Shown here piece after piece: positions 11,449 to 24,230 of a stretch of 64,000 bases of DNA. The position numbers and the translations under genes are program-made. Within the stretch, counting starts at the first letter, position 1. The number at the start of each line of letters is the position of its first letter. The notes beneath the pieces are model-generated. The model did no database searches. It was not told the DNA's origin and saw only the letters and a list, made by a program, of their open reading frames with translations. The stretch lies in the NCBI GenBank assembly GCA_009760855.2, contig WPIO01000143.1, positions 157,001 through 221,000 of the forward strand, in the 5' to 3' direction. Source of the stretch: Cristatella mucedo. Its lineage: Eukaryota > Bryozoa > Phylactolaemata > Cristatellidae.

Positions 11449-12174
11449 CGTGTCCAAGATTAGGAGCTGTCTCCCACAGTGGCCTGTAAAACATTTAACT
11501 AGCTCTCTAGTTCTGTCTCGGCTTGATTATTGTAATTCCCTTTTGGTTGGGCTGCCAAAGAAAGCTATTATGCCACTACAGCGGACTATGAATATGGCTG
11601 CAAGGCTGGTCTTCAAGTCCCAGTGGTTTGAGCACGTGTCTCCTTTGCTGAAGGAGCTAGGATGGTTGCCGGTTGAGCAAAGGATACAGAGCAAAGTTCT
11701 TACGCTGACCCACAAGGCCCGCCACGGCTTGGCTCCTTCGTACCTAGCTGAGCTGCTGCATCAGTTTCAGCCTGTTCGTGCCTTCAGGTCCTGTGTGGAC
11801 AATAAATTAGCTGTCCCATTCCTCCGCTTAAAGACAGTTGGCAACAGAAGCTGTAGCTCTGCAGGTCCTAGACTGTGGAACTCACTTCCACAATTCTTAC
11901 ACAACGACAACTACTCTCCAACTGCCGACTATGGCACATCTTTTTCAGCCGTCCTGAGCTGCTACTTCCATGCTACTCACTACCTCAACTGCTCTCCTGA
12001 CTCTGCTATGCTTGCCACTTTCTCTTTTTTTGCGTGAGACGAAGTCTGTTGGGTACCGAATGCATACCGAAAGCCGCTTAGGCTGTGAGTGTGCTATACA
12101 AAACTCTCATGCATAACACCCACATGGTCTTTATGACTTTGTGGAGTTACAGACGGAGATACATTACATTACAT
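11449..12174 (+). mobile_element. LINE-A 3' copy, well preserved
   Basis: 5'-truncated at about 11449. The frame is open from there to about 12035 through SLVLSRLDYCNSLLVGLPKK, MNMAARLVFK, GWLPVEQRIQSKVL and LWNSLPQFL. It then has the full 3' UTR and an ATTACATTACATTA tail at 12158-12174. It retains the 13 bases missing from the copy at 3606-5106 and so shows the undisrupted reading frame of the family. It is antisense to the Ig gene. Confidence 0.85.
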
Positions 12175-12179
12175 TAGGC

Positions 12180-13065
<886 letters not shown>

Positions 13066-13068
13066 CCA

Positions 13069-13096
13069 GCATATATATATATATATATATATATAT
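13069..13096. repeat. TA microsatellite
   Basis: A (TA)n tract of about 28 bases. The following sequence, 13100-13950, contains nothing recognised apart from short open frames without motifs. Confidence 0.9.
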
Positions 13097-13959
13097 AACT
13101 AAATTTTGATTCAGGCGTTTGATGTATGCCTTGGGGCTCGAATCCAGACCTCCATCATCAAATACATTCACGGTTATCTTGGTTCGAGGCAAGCACCTTA
13201 ACCAGAAGGCCAAACCTGGCATGGCAATTCGAAGCAGAAGAGCGGGAGCAAATCCTAGAATCCTATAGAGCCTTCCGTACCTCTCAGTGAGAGGAGAGGA
13301 TTTGAGCAGCGACTTACATACTCTAAATGGAGGTAAAGATCATAGAGCGATACATTTTCTCAGGCTGCAGTTGTTAGCCTGTACCCCTCAAATAGGCCTT
13401 TTTAATCACCTGACCCTGACCTGCACTTTGTTTATGCATGACCCAACTGGGACCGTTATAATCACTCGGTCTATCCAGTCTAAGAAAAGTGCCAGCAAGC
13501 AAATTTTCTTTCATTGATAAGCTATGCAAAACTACTAACAACATAGCCATAACTTTTATTATTACTGTCGTTATTATGAGCACATCTACAGTCTAGAGGG
13601 TGCTCAACAACGGTAAGGTAAGTGGGAGCACAGTCAAGTTGTCACCAACTACCATCACAACTTTGCCATGAACGCCTGCTCCAGCTCTGTGCACCAGAAA
13701 GTGACGGCCAAGAGCTCAGGCATTCGAGCAGCCCGTAGCCTCAATAAGCATCGAAATCTCTCAAACTGACCTTGACTGACCTTTGCAAGGGTAAGGCTAC
13801 TTACTGCAGAGTGGCTAAGATCCTGCCTGTAGAGCTATGGGTCTGCTTTGTACATGCATTATGGGCCACACGTGTTTTTACGGGCCAGCTATATGGCTGT
13901 TTAAACTGCCTAAATATCCTGCTGAGAAGTAAAGCCAAACAGTCGTCGAGTACACGGCA

Positions 13960-14738
13960 TACTTGCTTGTCTACCGGCCTGTGCCATTACAGTTGGTGCA
14001 AAACTCTGCAGCTAGGATTGTCTGACTTGAGCCTCAAAGTTGCCACATCATGCCACTTCTTGCCGACCTGCACATGCTCCCAGACAGGCAATGCATCGAC
14101 TTCAAGGTGTTGTCGATCACTTTTAGTTCCTTTCATTCTTTGGCTCCAACCTACCTACCTATCATATTTACTCCCCCACCAGGCTAAGCATTGTACCACC
14201 TGCTTTCCGAACCTAACTATTTACCAATACCTCGTACAAACATCAAAGCCTTTGAAGATCATGCCTTTAGTTTGTATGCTCCCAAAGCCTGGAATTCACT
14301 TCCGGCTGGCTGGACGACATCCTTGACTTGAATACATTTACAAAGAAGCTAAAAGCACATTTATTTACTACAGCATTTAGTGGGTCCATGTGATTCGTCC
14401 TTTGTGTGCTTACGTGTGCTGCCACTGTGCAAGTTGCCACTGACCAAATTTGCATGCTGACCCTGTGCATGTCACCTCTAACTATGTTCGGCTTGTTGTC
14501 ATTGAGCATGCCATCACTAACTATTCGACCAAACTTCCTTTGCAGCATATGTTAAGTGGCTTGCATGCTGACCCTGTGCATGTCATTCCTAACCATATCA
14601 TTCATGTTGTTTATCAAGCACGATACCATTCACCATACGATCGTGTTTCCTTTGCATCCAATGTAAATTGCCTAGAGAGAAATTGAGTTCTCTGAGGGCG
14701 CTTTATCAAGTGTATTGTTGTTATTATTATTATTAGGT
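13960..14738 (+). mobile_element. LINE-B 3' copy
   Basis: 5'-truncated LINE-B on the plus strand: degraded C-terminal RT sequence (QLVQNSAARLV region), then the 3' UTR with repeated GCATGCTGACCCTGTGCATGTCA, the hairpin (AGAGAAATTGAGTTCTCT) and a TTATTATTATTATTA tail near 14720-14738. The 3' UTR block appears to be partly duplicated (two GACCCTGTGCATGTCA copies at about 14458 and 14568). Confidence 0.85.
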
Positions 14739-15292
14739 TTTCTGATGACACTATACAAATGCAAAATTATTATCATTATTATTATGTCTATATGTAGCCA
14801 AATGGTGTGATCCATTGTTTTGATTACTAAGAATGTCACTCCCGAGCTGTTATGCTGATTGCAGCCACAAGAGCACTGGATAATGGCTTATCGCTGGCTG
14901 CTTATGTCCCTGGGTGTATATTCCAGGCTTTAAAATTTTTGAACCTCAGCTGATGAGGCAAACAATCATGTCTAGTTAGCTCAACCCATTCCTATTGATC
15001 ATTGTGCATAGATGGGGACTAGGTCTCATTGATTGTGAAAGTATTGACTTTGTGTAAAGATACCAAAAGCCACGGAAATGCAGACAGTATACAAAGTAGC
15101 TCAAGCCTGTGGGTCATCAGCAACTGATGCACTAATGATAAAATATGTGAAAGGCCATGTCTCCTTATGTAAATTACTAAGTGCATATCTCTCAAGTTAA
15201 GTACAAACAGTGCCATTCTTAACTAAATAATAATATTGACAGTAATGCTAAATTTATAATAATAAATAGTAATACATTTCCATAACAATAAT

Positions 15293-15440
15293 GCCGAGCT
15301 GGTTTGGACCAGCTGTTAAGGTGCTCGCTCCGACCAAGGTCTAGCTGATGTCGTGGGCTCGAGCCTCGAGGTATATGTGAAGTTCCAGAGTAGAGATAGA
15401 GATTAAGTTCTCTTAGGGCGCCATCAATAGAAATTATTTT
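15293..15440 (+). mobile_element. SINE1, tRNA-derived with LINE-B-like tail
   Basis: The head has a box A region (GGTTTGGACCAGCTGTTAAGG) and a box B-like GGGCTCGAGCC. The tail has AGAGATTAAGTTCTCT then AGGGCGCC, a hairpin resembling the LINE-B 3' end. Full-length relatives are at 17807, 19153, 52286 and 63191. Confidence 0.8.
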
Positions 15441-15639
15441 TTAAATCTTTAGCTTATGCTTTTTCTAAAGTACACATGAAGTGCCGAGAAAGAGATACTG
15501 TTCTCTGAAACAGCTATGCAAATGTATTATTGTTATTATCACCCTTAGGGCACTAAATATCTATCTAGGAGCTTACATTAGCTAGAAAGAAAGCATGTCA
15601 ACTATTAGCTCAGCGATAGAATGCACAATTCTGCATGCA

Positions 15640-16830
15640 TAAGAACATAAAGGACTATAAACGCTGACATTTCAAATGGTGAGAGGACAAGGTGGGCATT
15701 TAGCTTCCATTAAATGTCGTTCAGTTAGGGAATTTTGAGATTGTCAGTCACAACTTTACGAGCATAGGAACTAATGACACGGTCTCTAAAGCAAGTGCTG
15801 CTGGATAGATGCACACCTAAGCGACAAATCACATGAGGAGGCACGAGAGGAAGCCGTAGGATGAGTATTACAGCAGGCCATAGCGAGTGACAGAAGGAAG
15901 GAAGAAGGAAGAAGGAGCCTACACCCAGAGGGTCTGATGCCAAAGTCGATGCTTAGCTTAACGAGGAGTCAGTCCAAGTTGGAGAGCAATGGTTTGATGG
16001 GCCATTCGATCACGGTAGATAACACTAGCTGCACAGTTTTGCATCCCTCCCAGCAACTTATTGCACAGGCAGACAGACCTCAGCTACAGGAGTCTAGACG
16101 GGATGTGGTAAATGCACAAGATATCTAGGCTGTTCGTACTTCTATCTAAGCGAGATCGAATTGTTGCAATATTTAGAAGCCAAAACAAGTAGACTTGCCT
16201 GTGGAGCCGACTTGATTCTCTAGCGAAAGGTCATTTTTTAAACAATACTATTCTGTTTAGAGGTTACCGGTGATCAGCCGATCGAGCCGATTTCGGTTGG
16301 GCAAGGCTTTTCAGTTTCTGGTTGACCCTCAGGTTGACCCCAGGTTTGCCAGTAACCACGGGATTGGTCTCATCGTCATCGCATATTTGAGGAAGTGAGC
16401 TGCCTTAAACGTCGGCAATACAAGCAGTGAGTCAGTGGATACATATGTGCTTTGCAATTACATCAAAAGGACAGCAAGAATGAAAAAAGAAAAGGTCTTG
16501 CAAAAATAAGCAGACCTAAGACGAGTCCTGGAGGTACCCCATATTTCAAACGCCCAGTGGATGACCGTTGGCCATTGGCAAACATGTTCTGAAATCCTCC
16601 GTTGGGATAAAAATTAACTCACTGCACTGCAACATCAATAATACCAAGCGAGACGATAGTCGCTTAGGAAGGACTGAGTGATCAATGGTATCTAATGCTG
16701 CTTAAAAGATCCACTTGATCACAATCCGAAAGACTCTGAAGAATACCAAGTCAATGCACCTGAGGTTATACACTGGCTGATAAGCTGGGTCTGTGGAACA
16801 ATCTGCTCTACATTCTGAATAGAAATTACT
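15640..16830 (-). mobile_element. Old LINE (LINE-B-like) with reverse transcriptase remnants
   Basis: Reading the minus strand from about 16830 gives heavily mutated RT sequence. ALDTIDHSVL (motif A region) and a KYGVPPG-like stretch (motif B region) are recognisable with frameshifts. From about 16230 to 15700 the LINE-B C-terminal and 3' coding similarity follows (GATGTGGTAAATGCACA, CGGTCTCTAAAGCAAG on the plus strand). The YADD region is not clear. It is the oldest-looking RT copy in the window and lies in an intron of the Ig gene, same strand. Confidence 0.6.
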
Positions 16831-17367
16831 TGCTATGCTATGTGTTTTAACATAAGAGTTTAGCCGGTCTGCCACTACTCTTTCAGTGTATTATAGAGCA
16901 ATGGTGGAACTGCTTTGGCGACCTCAACCAGTTTGATGGCAATGGCAGGAGTGGTATGGCAACTTGAACCTGTTCACGATATTATCGGCAAGTAGTTCAA
17001 CCACATAGCATTTAAACCTAGCAGACGCATAGTAGTCGAAGCTTTAAGTCAAAACATAGCATAGCCATAAACAAGCACATGAAGTGAGTGACAGCGGCAG
17101 AAACGGCAGGTCAGGAAATGCCAACTTGCTGAAGGTAGCAAAAGCAAGCAACACTCAAGGCCCAAATAGCCTGAATATGCATGGTAGCCCAACTAATTGC
17201 AGCCGAACTTTTCACCTTGCAATCCTGCCGTGCAAAAGCAGCATTATGCCATGCAAATGGCATGTTTGCAGCTGCAGTTGCAATGTCGTGACGTCAGTTC
17301 TGCTTAACACAAACACACGGAGTAACCCCAGAAACGATATTCACAACTGCGTCAGTGATAGACTCAC

Positions 17368-17646
17368 AGTTGACTTGAAGTATGGCGGTCGTTGTCATGT
17401 TGCTCAAGTTGTGATTTTGCACTCGGCAAGTTACTATCGCATTATGCCAGTTTTTTGAGGCAGTCCTAGTGACTGCTACAGACGTTATGTTCTGAGCTGT
17501 TGCATATGACGATGACGACTCCTGACGAATCGCAAGTGAAAGATTTGCAGCAGGGCTGCCGTTCGTAGAAACACAGCGAACTGTGAAGCTGTCACTGTCG
17601 TTGAACACAAGCCTTGCAGGATATAGCTGCGGTACCGATGGAGCAA
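17368..17646 (-). CDS. Ig-domain exon (93 codons) of the Ig-superfamily receptor
   Basis: Exon of 279 nt with phase-1 ends. The acceptor is TTGTTTTGTAG|TT and the donor T|GTGAGT. The split first codon becomes Val (G|TT). It encodes an Ig fold: B-strand Cys25 (FTVRC), STNGSPAANLSL, then F-strand IVTCRV (Cys74). The spacing and the NG.P motif resemble C2-set domains of the CD80 type; the canonical C-strand Trp is replaced. There are four possible N-glycosylation sites (NLS35, NIT53, NLS80, NMT83). It differs clearly from the array exons. It lies between the array (next exon upstream at 23440-23781) and the transmembrane exon. Translation past the donor runs on without motif and is intron. Confidence 0.8.
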
Positions 17647-17806
17647 CTACAAAACAAGACACATAGAAGGCAATATGCTTTCCAAAACAACACTAGCTGG
17701 TCTCACATGATAAACGTAACTACTTAAAAGCCTGAGTGGACCAAGCAGACTCCTGCCACTACGAGTTGTTTACTGTACAAGTAACTGCCTTACACTACAG
17801 ACCGAA

Positions 17807-17950
17807 GAGCTGGTTTGGTCTAGCGGTTAAGGTGCTCGCTCCGACCAAGGTCTGACTGAGGTCGTGGGCTCGAGCCCCGAGGCATATGTGAAGCGCCTGA
17901 ATAGAGATTAAGTTCTCTTGGGGCGCTATATAAATAAATTATATTATATA
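17807..17950 (+). mobile_element. SINE1, full length
   Basis: The best-preserved SINE1: box A TGGTCTAGCGGTTAAGG, box B-like GGGCTCGAGCCCC, linker, then GAAGCGCCTGAATAGAGATT with the AGAGA/TCTCT stem and GGGGCGC closing stem, and an AT-rich tail (TATATAAATAAATTATATT). Confidence 0.85.
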
Positions 17951-17970
17951 TATAATTATATTATAACGAT

Positions 17971-18258
17971 CCAGAATGCTCACAACGACATCTACTCTCC
18001 AACTGCCGACTATGGCACATATTTTTCAGCGGTCCTGAACTGCTACTTCTATGCTACTCACTACCTTAACTGCTCTCCTAACTCTGCTATGCTTCCCACT
18101 TTCTCTTTGTTGCGTGAGACGAAGTCTGTTGGCTACCGAATGCGTACCGAAAGCCGCTTAGGCTGTGAGTGCGCTATACAAAACTCTCCTGCGTAACGTC
18201 CACATGGTCTTTATGACTTTGTGGAGTTACTGACGGAGATACATTATATTACATTATA
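17971..18258 (+). mobile_element. LINE-A 3' fragment
   Basis: The last part of the LINE-A ORF (ADYGTYFSAVLNCYFYATHY) and its 3' UTR ending GACGGAGATACATTATATTACATTA. It is close to the copy at 3606-5106. It follows SINE1 directly. Confidence 0.85.
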
Positions 18259-18957
18259 TGCGTCTCAAACGATACATTTCGATAGTAAGCGACAATCCTC
18301 ACTCACTGGGTTCCGGCTGCTCACGCTAGCTTCTTCACAAGTGCTAGCTCGACAACTTGCATTAAGCCGAAACACGCAAGAAAGCTACAGCAAACAGGCA
18401 GGCAAATAAGCAAACCCGGAAGACACCTCTCTTTGTCATCCAATCGCTTGTACTCGGCTTTCTTAGCTGATATGAAGATGTTTATGCAAGAAAGAGTGCT
18501 AGCAGCTAAGCTTAATTTCGTCGGCATTGTCGTCACAGCAGCTTGCCACTTTTATTGCTCTACTTAATGGATGCTTATGGAAGCGAAGACCATACCTTGA
18601 TTTGTGCATGTATTCTAGCCGTTTAATCATTGATGAGTCTTCTGGAGCTAGCAAGCATGAAAGACGAAGCTTTGCTGTAATCATTCAATTGCTCTATGTG
18701 CAACTTAAATCCTTATAGGCTGGCTGTCACAAAGCTGCTGGTGAAAGGGAGCCACTAAGTGACTAGCTACACAATAACTTGCCCAACCCGGAGCCCAATG
18801 CCTGATATGGAAAATAGCTGCACGACGGCATGCCAAGTGCATAGCACATTCATCTGATTCGACTTTTATGCTCAGCACGCATTTTTTTCTGATAACCACA
18901 AGCAAATAGCAAGACGAGCACTCTGAACCAAAGACCTAAGGCAAAAAACCCAGAATT

Positions 18958-19152
18958 ATAATAATAAATAATAATAATAATGCACTTGATAAAGCGCCCT
19001 CAGAGAACTAAACCTCTCTCTAGGTGCTTTACATTTGCTGCAAATGGAAATGCAACTGAATGGTGACTAAAATCATGCTTGACAAACAAACAAAATGAAT
19101 AACATGGTTAGGGGTGACATGCACAGGGTCACCATGCAAATGTGGTTAGTGG
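18958..19152 (-). mobile_element. LINE-B 3' end, truncated by a SINE1
   Basis: The ATT-type tail, hairpin and first part of the LINE-B 3' UTR on the minus strand. The LINE-B sequence breaks off at GTTAGTGG, where SINE1 begins, and does not resume after it. Confidence 0.8.
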
Positions 19153-19300
19153 AAAAATATATAATTAATTTATATAGCTCCCTAAGAGAACTTAATCTCT
19201 ATTCAGGCGCTTCACATATGCCTCGGGGCTCGAGCCCATGACCTCAGTCAGACCTCGGTCGGGGCGAGCACCTTAACCGCTAGACCAAACCAGCTCGGCA
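19153..19300 (-). mobile_element. SINE1, full length
   Basis: Minus-strand copy: tail and hairpin (GAGAACTTAATCTCTATTCAGGCGC on the plus strand, given here in two overlapping parts: GAGAACTTAATCTCT and CTATTCAGGCGC), box B complement GGGGCTCGAGCCC, and box A complement ACCTTAACCGCTAGACCA. It abuts the LINE-B fragment on its left. Confidence 0.85.
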
Positions 19301-21365
19301 GATAGTCGCAGTTACTAATCAGCTTTTGATTCCACGAACTTAGCAACTGCTAGTCACCTGATAATTGCTCCATTTTAGAGGCTGACAACAATGGCATATT
19401 ACCATCAACCAATTGACAGCATTCCTTTCAAGCTTGTATGCGATTTGGCCAGAAAAAGACTTACTCCTCTCAGGGAGCTATACAGATGTTTTATTACTTT
19501 AATATTTAACCTAATTTTTGTGATTGGGTAGTGTACATTCTTAATTGCTTTTGCTTGAGAAGTAAGGAAATCGGCCACTATTCCCTAAAAGCTTCATTTT
19601 CGTGACCAGAGCAGCGATTAACTTGAAACTAATCCAATTCTGATAAGTAAACTCGAAAATTCTCGGCTTGTGGTTCATATTTAGTCACAAAGAACAGCAA
19701 AAGAATCTCAATTTCTATATGTTTACTCTCATGTCATAAGAAATTGACACAGGGGATGGAAATGAGTAGAGATTATAGATTTTCGGCAATATTGCAAACC
19801 GCTTTCTAGAAGCACTAATTCGGCACAACGTTTTCATTATATTGCCCTTATTAACGAGGTATAAAGTCCAGAATATCATGGTGAAACTCACATCCTTGGT
19901 CCTTTGACTAAGCTCTCACGTTGTCATAGATTTGGTCAAGATGAGCATAGATTATATGGATTTGGAGAGATATTCTGCATTCTATTTAGGCACAATTATT
20001 TATGAAAGCCATGTCATAGATTTCAGTCTTGTGATTACACGGAAATCTGTGAACCACTCACTGCAACGAAACTATTCCAAGCTACTGCCTCTGTCCTGTT
20101 CAGCTTCTCGGCAAATTAGTCACACTCTGCGATCGTGTTCACCTGCGGTCCGACGAAGGTACAAGCTTTGACCTTTGCCCCCCACACAGCTGTGGAAAGA
20201 CGTGTTGGAGGCACTTGGACAGCTGCTGACTCATTGTCTAAAACTGGGACAAAGTGCTCGACGAGAGCTCTAAGTTGATGGGCATCAATGGTATCAGCAC
20301 TTTCTACCCATCTAACAGGCGGCTCTCAATTGTTGATGTTCTTTCCTGCAGAGAACTAGGTCCACTGTGGCCAGTCCCTTCTGTGACTGGGAGCCTTTAT
20401 CTCCGATGTCCTAGAGGTGAAGAAAACAAGGAAATTGTGTGACACCGCACTGGGAGCCATCAGGAATGACAGCAATTTTAAGGTCTTCTTCCATCTTTGC
20501 CATGCTTCAAGGCACTCACCAATATCTTTACGCTGCTGTAGTACTTTAGAAGATGCACAAAGTGAGCCATATGGAAAATACGAGTCCTGGTTCCCGTCCT
20601 CGGTCTATGAATAGGCCTCAAATAGATAGGCCACATAGTAGCAGGATTGGAGCCTCTATCCTACAGAGAAGTGGGAGAAACGTCTGTGACCCTGTCTGTG
20701 ACCTGTTACTTTCACACTTTGATCCCACTAGGTCAACTCCTAGACCGTGTCCGAATAGCTGCAGTCTACTGAAAATGGCTGCTCTTAATGGGCAAAGGGA
20801 GATCAGGCCAGTGGAATTCTGGGGCGATGGATAAATTAAAGGGTGGATACATTATTGGAGCCGTGCAGTGTAGATGTTTGTCTAGTCAAGGTTTGTCTTG
20901 ATACCCGAAAGGCTGCCAAAATGTGCTTTGCAAGCATTGCATGTCCTGAGAGAAGCTTTCACGGACTGCACTTCTTTGCTCATGTCTTGATAGATTGTTC
21001 ACACATACGAAGCATTATACATCTGGTGTGGCTATTCACCGTCCTGGTACATGCACTTACACACACAAAATGTGCATTTAAGGTACCTGTACTGTTACAG
21101 TTCTATGGGTTCTATTCTATAGTGTCTCATGTTCACCTAACCCTCCTCCAATGCTGGTAGCAGCACCATGCATGCCATATCTGTGAGCTTTCCATGCCTA
21201 ACAGCTACCTCAAGAATGTCGAAATATCGTTGTCCTGATCACTAAAGCAACATTTTTACGGAACAATAGCAACAGTATCTGCTATTCATTCTAGGCATAT
21301 GGGAATAGGAAATCACTTTATACCTAGGATAAAAACTAAAATCAATTACCTAGAGTGATACAAAT
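19301..21365. other. Unassigned intronic stretch
   Basis: No element or exon was recognised. A GC-richer part at 20080-20850 has several short frames but no family motif and no phase-1 exon. Within the gene model this is part of the long intron between the array and the 93-codon Ig exon. Confidence 0.45.
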
Positions 21366-21990
21366 AAAAATAATAATGCACTTGATAAAGCAACCTCAGA
21401 GAACTCAATCCCTTTGCAGGCACTTAACATTTGCTGCAAAGGGAAACACGATTGAATGGTGAGTGGTATCATGCTTGATAAACAACATGAATAATATGGC
21501 TATGGTGACATGCACAGGGTCAGCATGTAAGTGTGGTCAGTGGCAGCATGAACAGTGTCAGCACGCATAAGCACATCAAGGACGAATCACAGGGACCCAT
21601 TAAATGCTGTCCTAACTAAATAGGTGTTTTTAAGTTCTTTTTAATGTGGTCAAGTCGGGGGGGGGGACGTTGGAGAGTCGGGAGTGAGTTCCAGGCTTTG
21701 GGAGCATACGAACTAAATGCACGGTCTCCAAAGGATTTGAGGTTTGTACGAGGTATTGGTAAACTGCTGGATTCCAAAAAGGGGGTGGTACGATGCTTGG
21801 CCTGGTGGGGGTGTAGATCTGAGAGATAGGCTGGAGCCAAATAATGAAATGACCTACAAGTGAGCGACAAAAACCTTGAAGTCGATCCGTTGCTTGACTG
21901 ATAGCCAGAGCAGGTCGGTGAGAAATGGTGTGATGTGGCAACTCCTTTGAGTGCTTACGATTGCTGCAAGTATGCACGTTATTATTGACC
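21366..21990 (-). mobile_element. LINE-B 3' copy
   Basis: The minus strand shows the LINE-B C-terminal frame (SYAPKAWNSLPT), the hairpin and an A-rich remnant of the tail at 21366. Frames are interrupted around a run of nine G at about 21658-21666. Confidence 0.8.
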
Positions 21991-22205
21991 ACTAATCAGA
22001 CCATAGGCGTACTTTCTCGCCCGGCAAGAGATGCTGTTCTCTTACGGCGCCATACTGGTCTATCATTACCATTAGTGTTATTAATAGCAGTGTGTAATCA
22101 TAAAGAACACGGCCACTAGGATGGTTGCTAAATCGAAGAAATTTAGTCATGTCTCTGCTTTGCTTAAAGACCTCCGAAGGCTACTGGCTCTTTAACTGAT
22201 AAAAA

Positions 22206-22721
22206 TAAGAATGATAATAGTAATAATGTTTAGGTATTTGATATCAATCTAAGCAAACTAATCTCCATCTCGCAGTTACATATGCTGTAGTAGAAAAAAG
22301 TAAATGGGTTAGTGATAAATGCAGTGACAATATACATAATCACACAAAGGAATATTCACAAATACCGAACAGATGCTGTTAAGGTAAGAATAGCTGGATT
22401 TTTAGTTTGTTTTAAATGCAGTCATATAAGGAGATGTCGGGGCATCAGTTGGGAGTAACATCCAGGCTTTGGAACTGTACAAGCAAAAGGAAGGATCTCC
22501 ACAGGATTTAAGCTTGGTAAGAGGCCCATCTAAACGATTCGAGTCAGAAGAGCAGTGGTAGGATGCCTGAATGCTGTGAGAAGCAATTTAAATAGATTAA
22601 GGCGAGAAAATAAAGTGACTTAAAAGTGAGCAACAAAACTTTAAAGGCGATATGTTACTTGATGGCAAACCAGGGCAGGTCAATGAGAACTGGTGTACAG
22701 TTGCAACTGTTGCAAGTGTTG
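22206..22721 (-). mobile_element. Divergent LINE remnant (LINE-C), full form of the second element in the array units
   Basis: Related to LINE-B at low identity (GGCTTTGGAACTGTACAAG, AAAGGAAGGATCTCCACAGG, GATATGTTACTTGATGGC), with its own 3' end (GATATCAATCTAAGC, AACTAATCTCCATCTCG). The same sequence in truncated form follows LINE-B in each array unit (for example 25042-25440). Here it extends further left, so this is the less-rearranged copy. Confidence 0.65.
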
Positions 22722-22905
22722 GTGAGCCGTAATGGCTCACTAGGTATGGCGGTTGCTTTTCATGACCTCGGCCCCGAGGTCGTGGGTTCGAATCTTGTGG
22801 TGTGCGATCCTTTATCGCCCCTGCAACCGGTGGTGATAGCTGTCAAGGCTCTTCTGTCGCTATACAAAAAGAGGCTGTTAAATCAGCTAGTATTTATTTC
22901 CCGAC
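22722..22905 (+). mobile_element. SINE2, full length
   Basis: The head has GGTGAGCCGTAATGGCTCAC and box B GGGTTCGAATC (about 22783-22793), then the SINE2 body GGTGGTGATAGCTGTCAAGG and the end AAATCAGCTAGTATTTATT. It lies inside the sequence that, in the seven full array units, reads straight through (GTTGCAACTGCGTTAGTGTTCC). It is present only in the leftmost, partial unit. Confidence 0.8.
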
Positions 22906-23060
22906 AGACCAGTGCTAACTGCAGAGCTTTGAACCTCATTTAAACTGATGAATAACAACCAACGTTGCTGACGAAAAAGGCGCACCAAGAATGGTGGGCT
23001 TCAGAAAGCACTTCCGCATGACAGCCGCCCATTCCTTATGGTGCTGCTGTCGGAGATACA

Positions 23061-23132
<72 letters not shown>

Positions 23133-23439
23133 CGCACACACGCACACACGCACACACACGCACACACACGCACACACGCGCGAGCACACACATATTCGGC
23201 TAAATATCGAGTTACCACAAACTGTTCAAGGAATAACGCTAAACACTTAGGGTTAAACCAACATGCATGGATTTCTGACGACAATACACGTTATAAACCC
23301 TCAGTAATCAACTGGGTATCTGCCATGAACCAATCACGGGGGTGATTACGTCTTAAGAGTGCATCTCAACGAGTTAAGCTTTCTCGGGGACCACAAATTG
23401 CTGAAACACAATTAATATGCAAAAGATGAAAGTGCATAC

Positions 23440-23781
23440 CATTAATCCAGAGGCGCACCAGAGTACTTTGCAAAGCCTGAGACGTAGGATAGCCGTACAC
23501 AATCGAACACATGTAGTCCAGTGCCAAAGAAGTTGAGGCAGTTAGCGGTACAATCAAGATTTGCAGGGGACTTGAACATCCTGCTGACTCCACCTCAGAA
23601 AATATGCCATTTTTAGTAAGTCCAATCAACTGAGAACAATAAATCTCTCCTGCAACAGTGCTCCCATTGAAAGCTTGAAAGCGTACTTGTGAAACGTTAG
23701 AAAAAGCAGAGAAATCACAGGTAAACGTCACGGGCTGCTTGTCATATGCTGGATTATTGCTCACTTCAAGGTTGATTGCAC
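23440..23781 (-). CDS. Ig exon, array copy 1 (closest to the transmembrane end)
   Basis: Exon of 342 nt, 114 codons, phase 1 at both ends. Acceptor TTTGTAG|GT, donor G|GTATGC. It encodes an Ig-like domain with Cys22 (VTFTC) and Cys92 (LALDYMC), two extra cysteines (Cys49 in EIYCSQ, Cys69 in GCSS) that could form a second disulfide, and N-glycosylation sites NVS29 and NGS39. No Trp is present in the C strand (VRFQAF). Residue 67 is Ala. The acceptor differs by one base from the other copies (ATTTGTAG instead of ATCTGTAG). The next exon downstream is the 93-codon Ig exon at 17368-17646. Confidence 0.8.
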
Positions 23782-24230
23782 CTACAAATGGAAATCAAGG
23801 CACAAGATAGTATGCAACATGCAGCAGTGTAAGCACAGCTTAGTAATGTGTAGACCAGTAGCAGTTGAGATACAGCACGACCAATAAGTAGATATATTTG
23901 CAACATCATGCATCAGCACCGACAAACACGTAAGATCAGAGCACCGAGAATGGACCGGATGCTTCACGACTGCTACAGGTCAGTAGCTTGCCTGTGGATA
24001 GAGCATGCTGGTCCGGCATGCACGGGGAACAGCCCACAGGGGCTGCTTTCAGGCCACTTAGTAGCCTAGGTGGTTGGCTCACACTGGCACTAGTTGGTAA
24101 TTGTTAAGGTAATTGCCAAACGATCGATTAAACACCAACTTGAGCCCTTCAGCATTGCATAATGGCACGCTGGTGGGTGAGTGGGGGAGGCTGAAGCCAT
24201 GCAAACACTAGCAAAACACCAGCCTCTATC

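Noticed and set aside
17294-17367. Continuation of the 93-codon Ig exon beyond 17368
   Set aside because: A consensus GTGAGT donor in phase 1 ends the domain exactly after the G strand; the following residues have no Ig character.
22936-23284. Cys-Val and Thr-His frames in each array unit
   Set aside because: Translations of the CA microsatellite; they change length with the repeat and have no splice support.
23782-23967. 61-codon minus-strand frame repeated upstream of each array Ig exon as another exon
   Set aside because: It spans the polypyrimidine tract and acceptor of the Ig exon and has no domain; it is intron.
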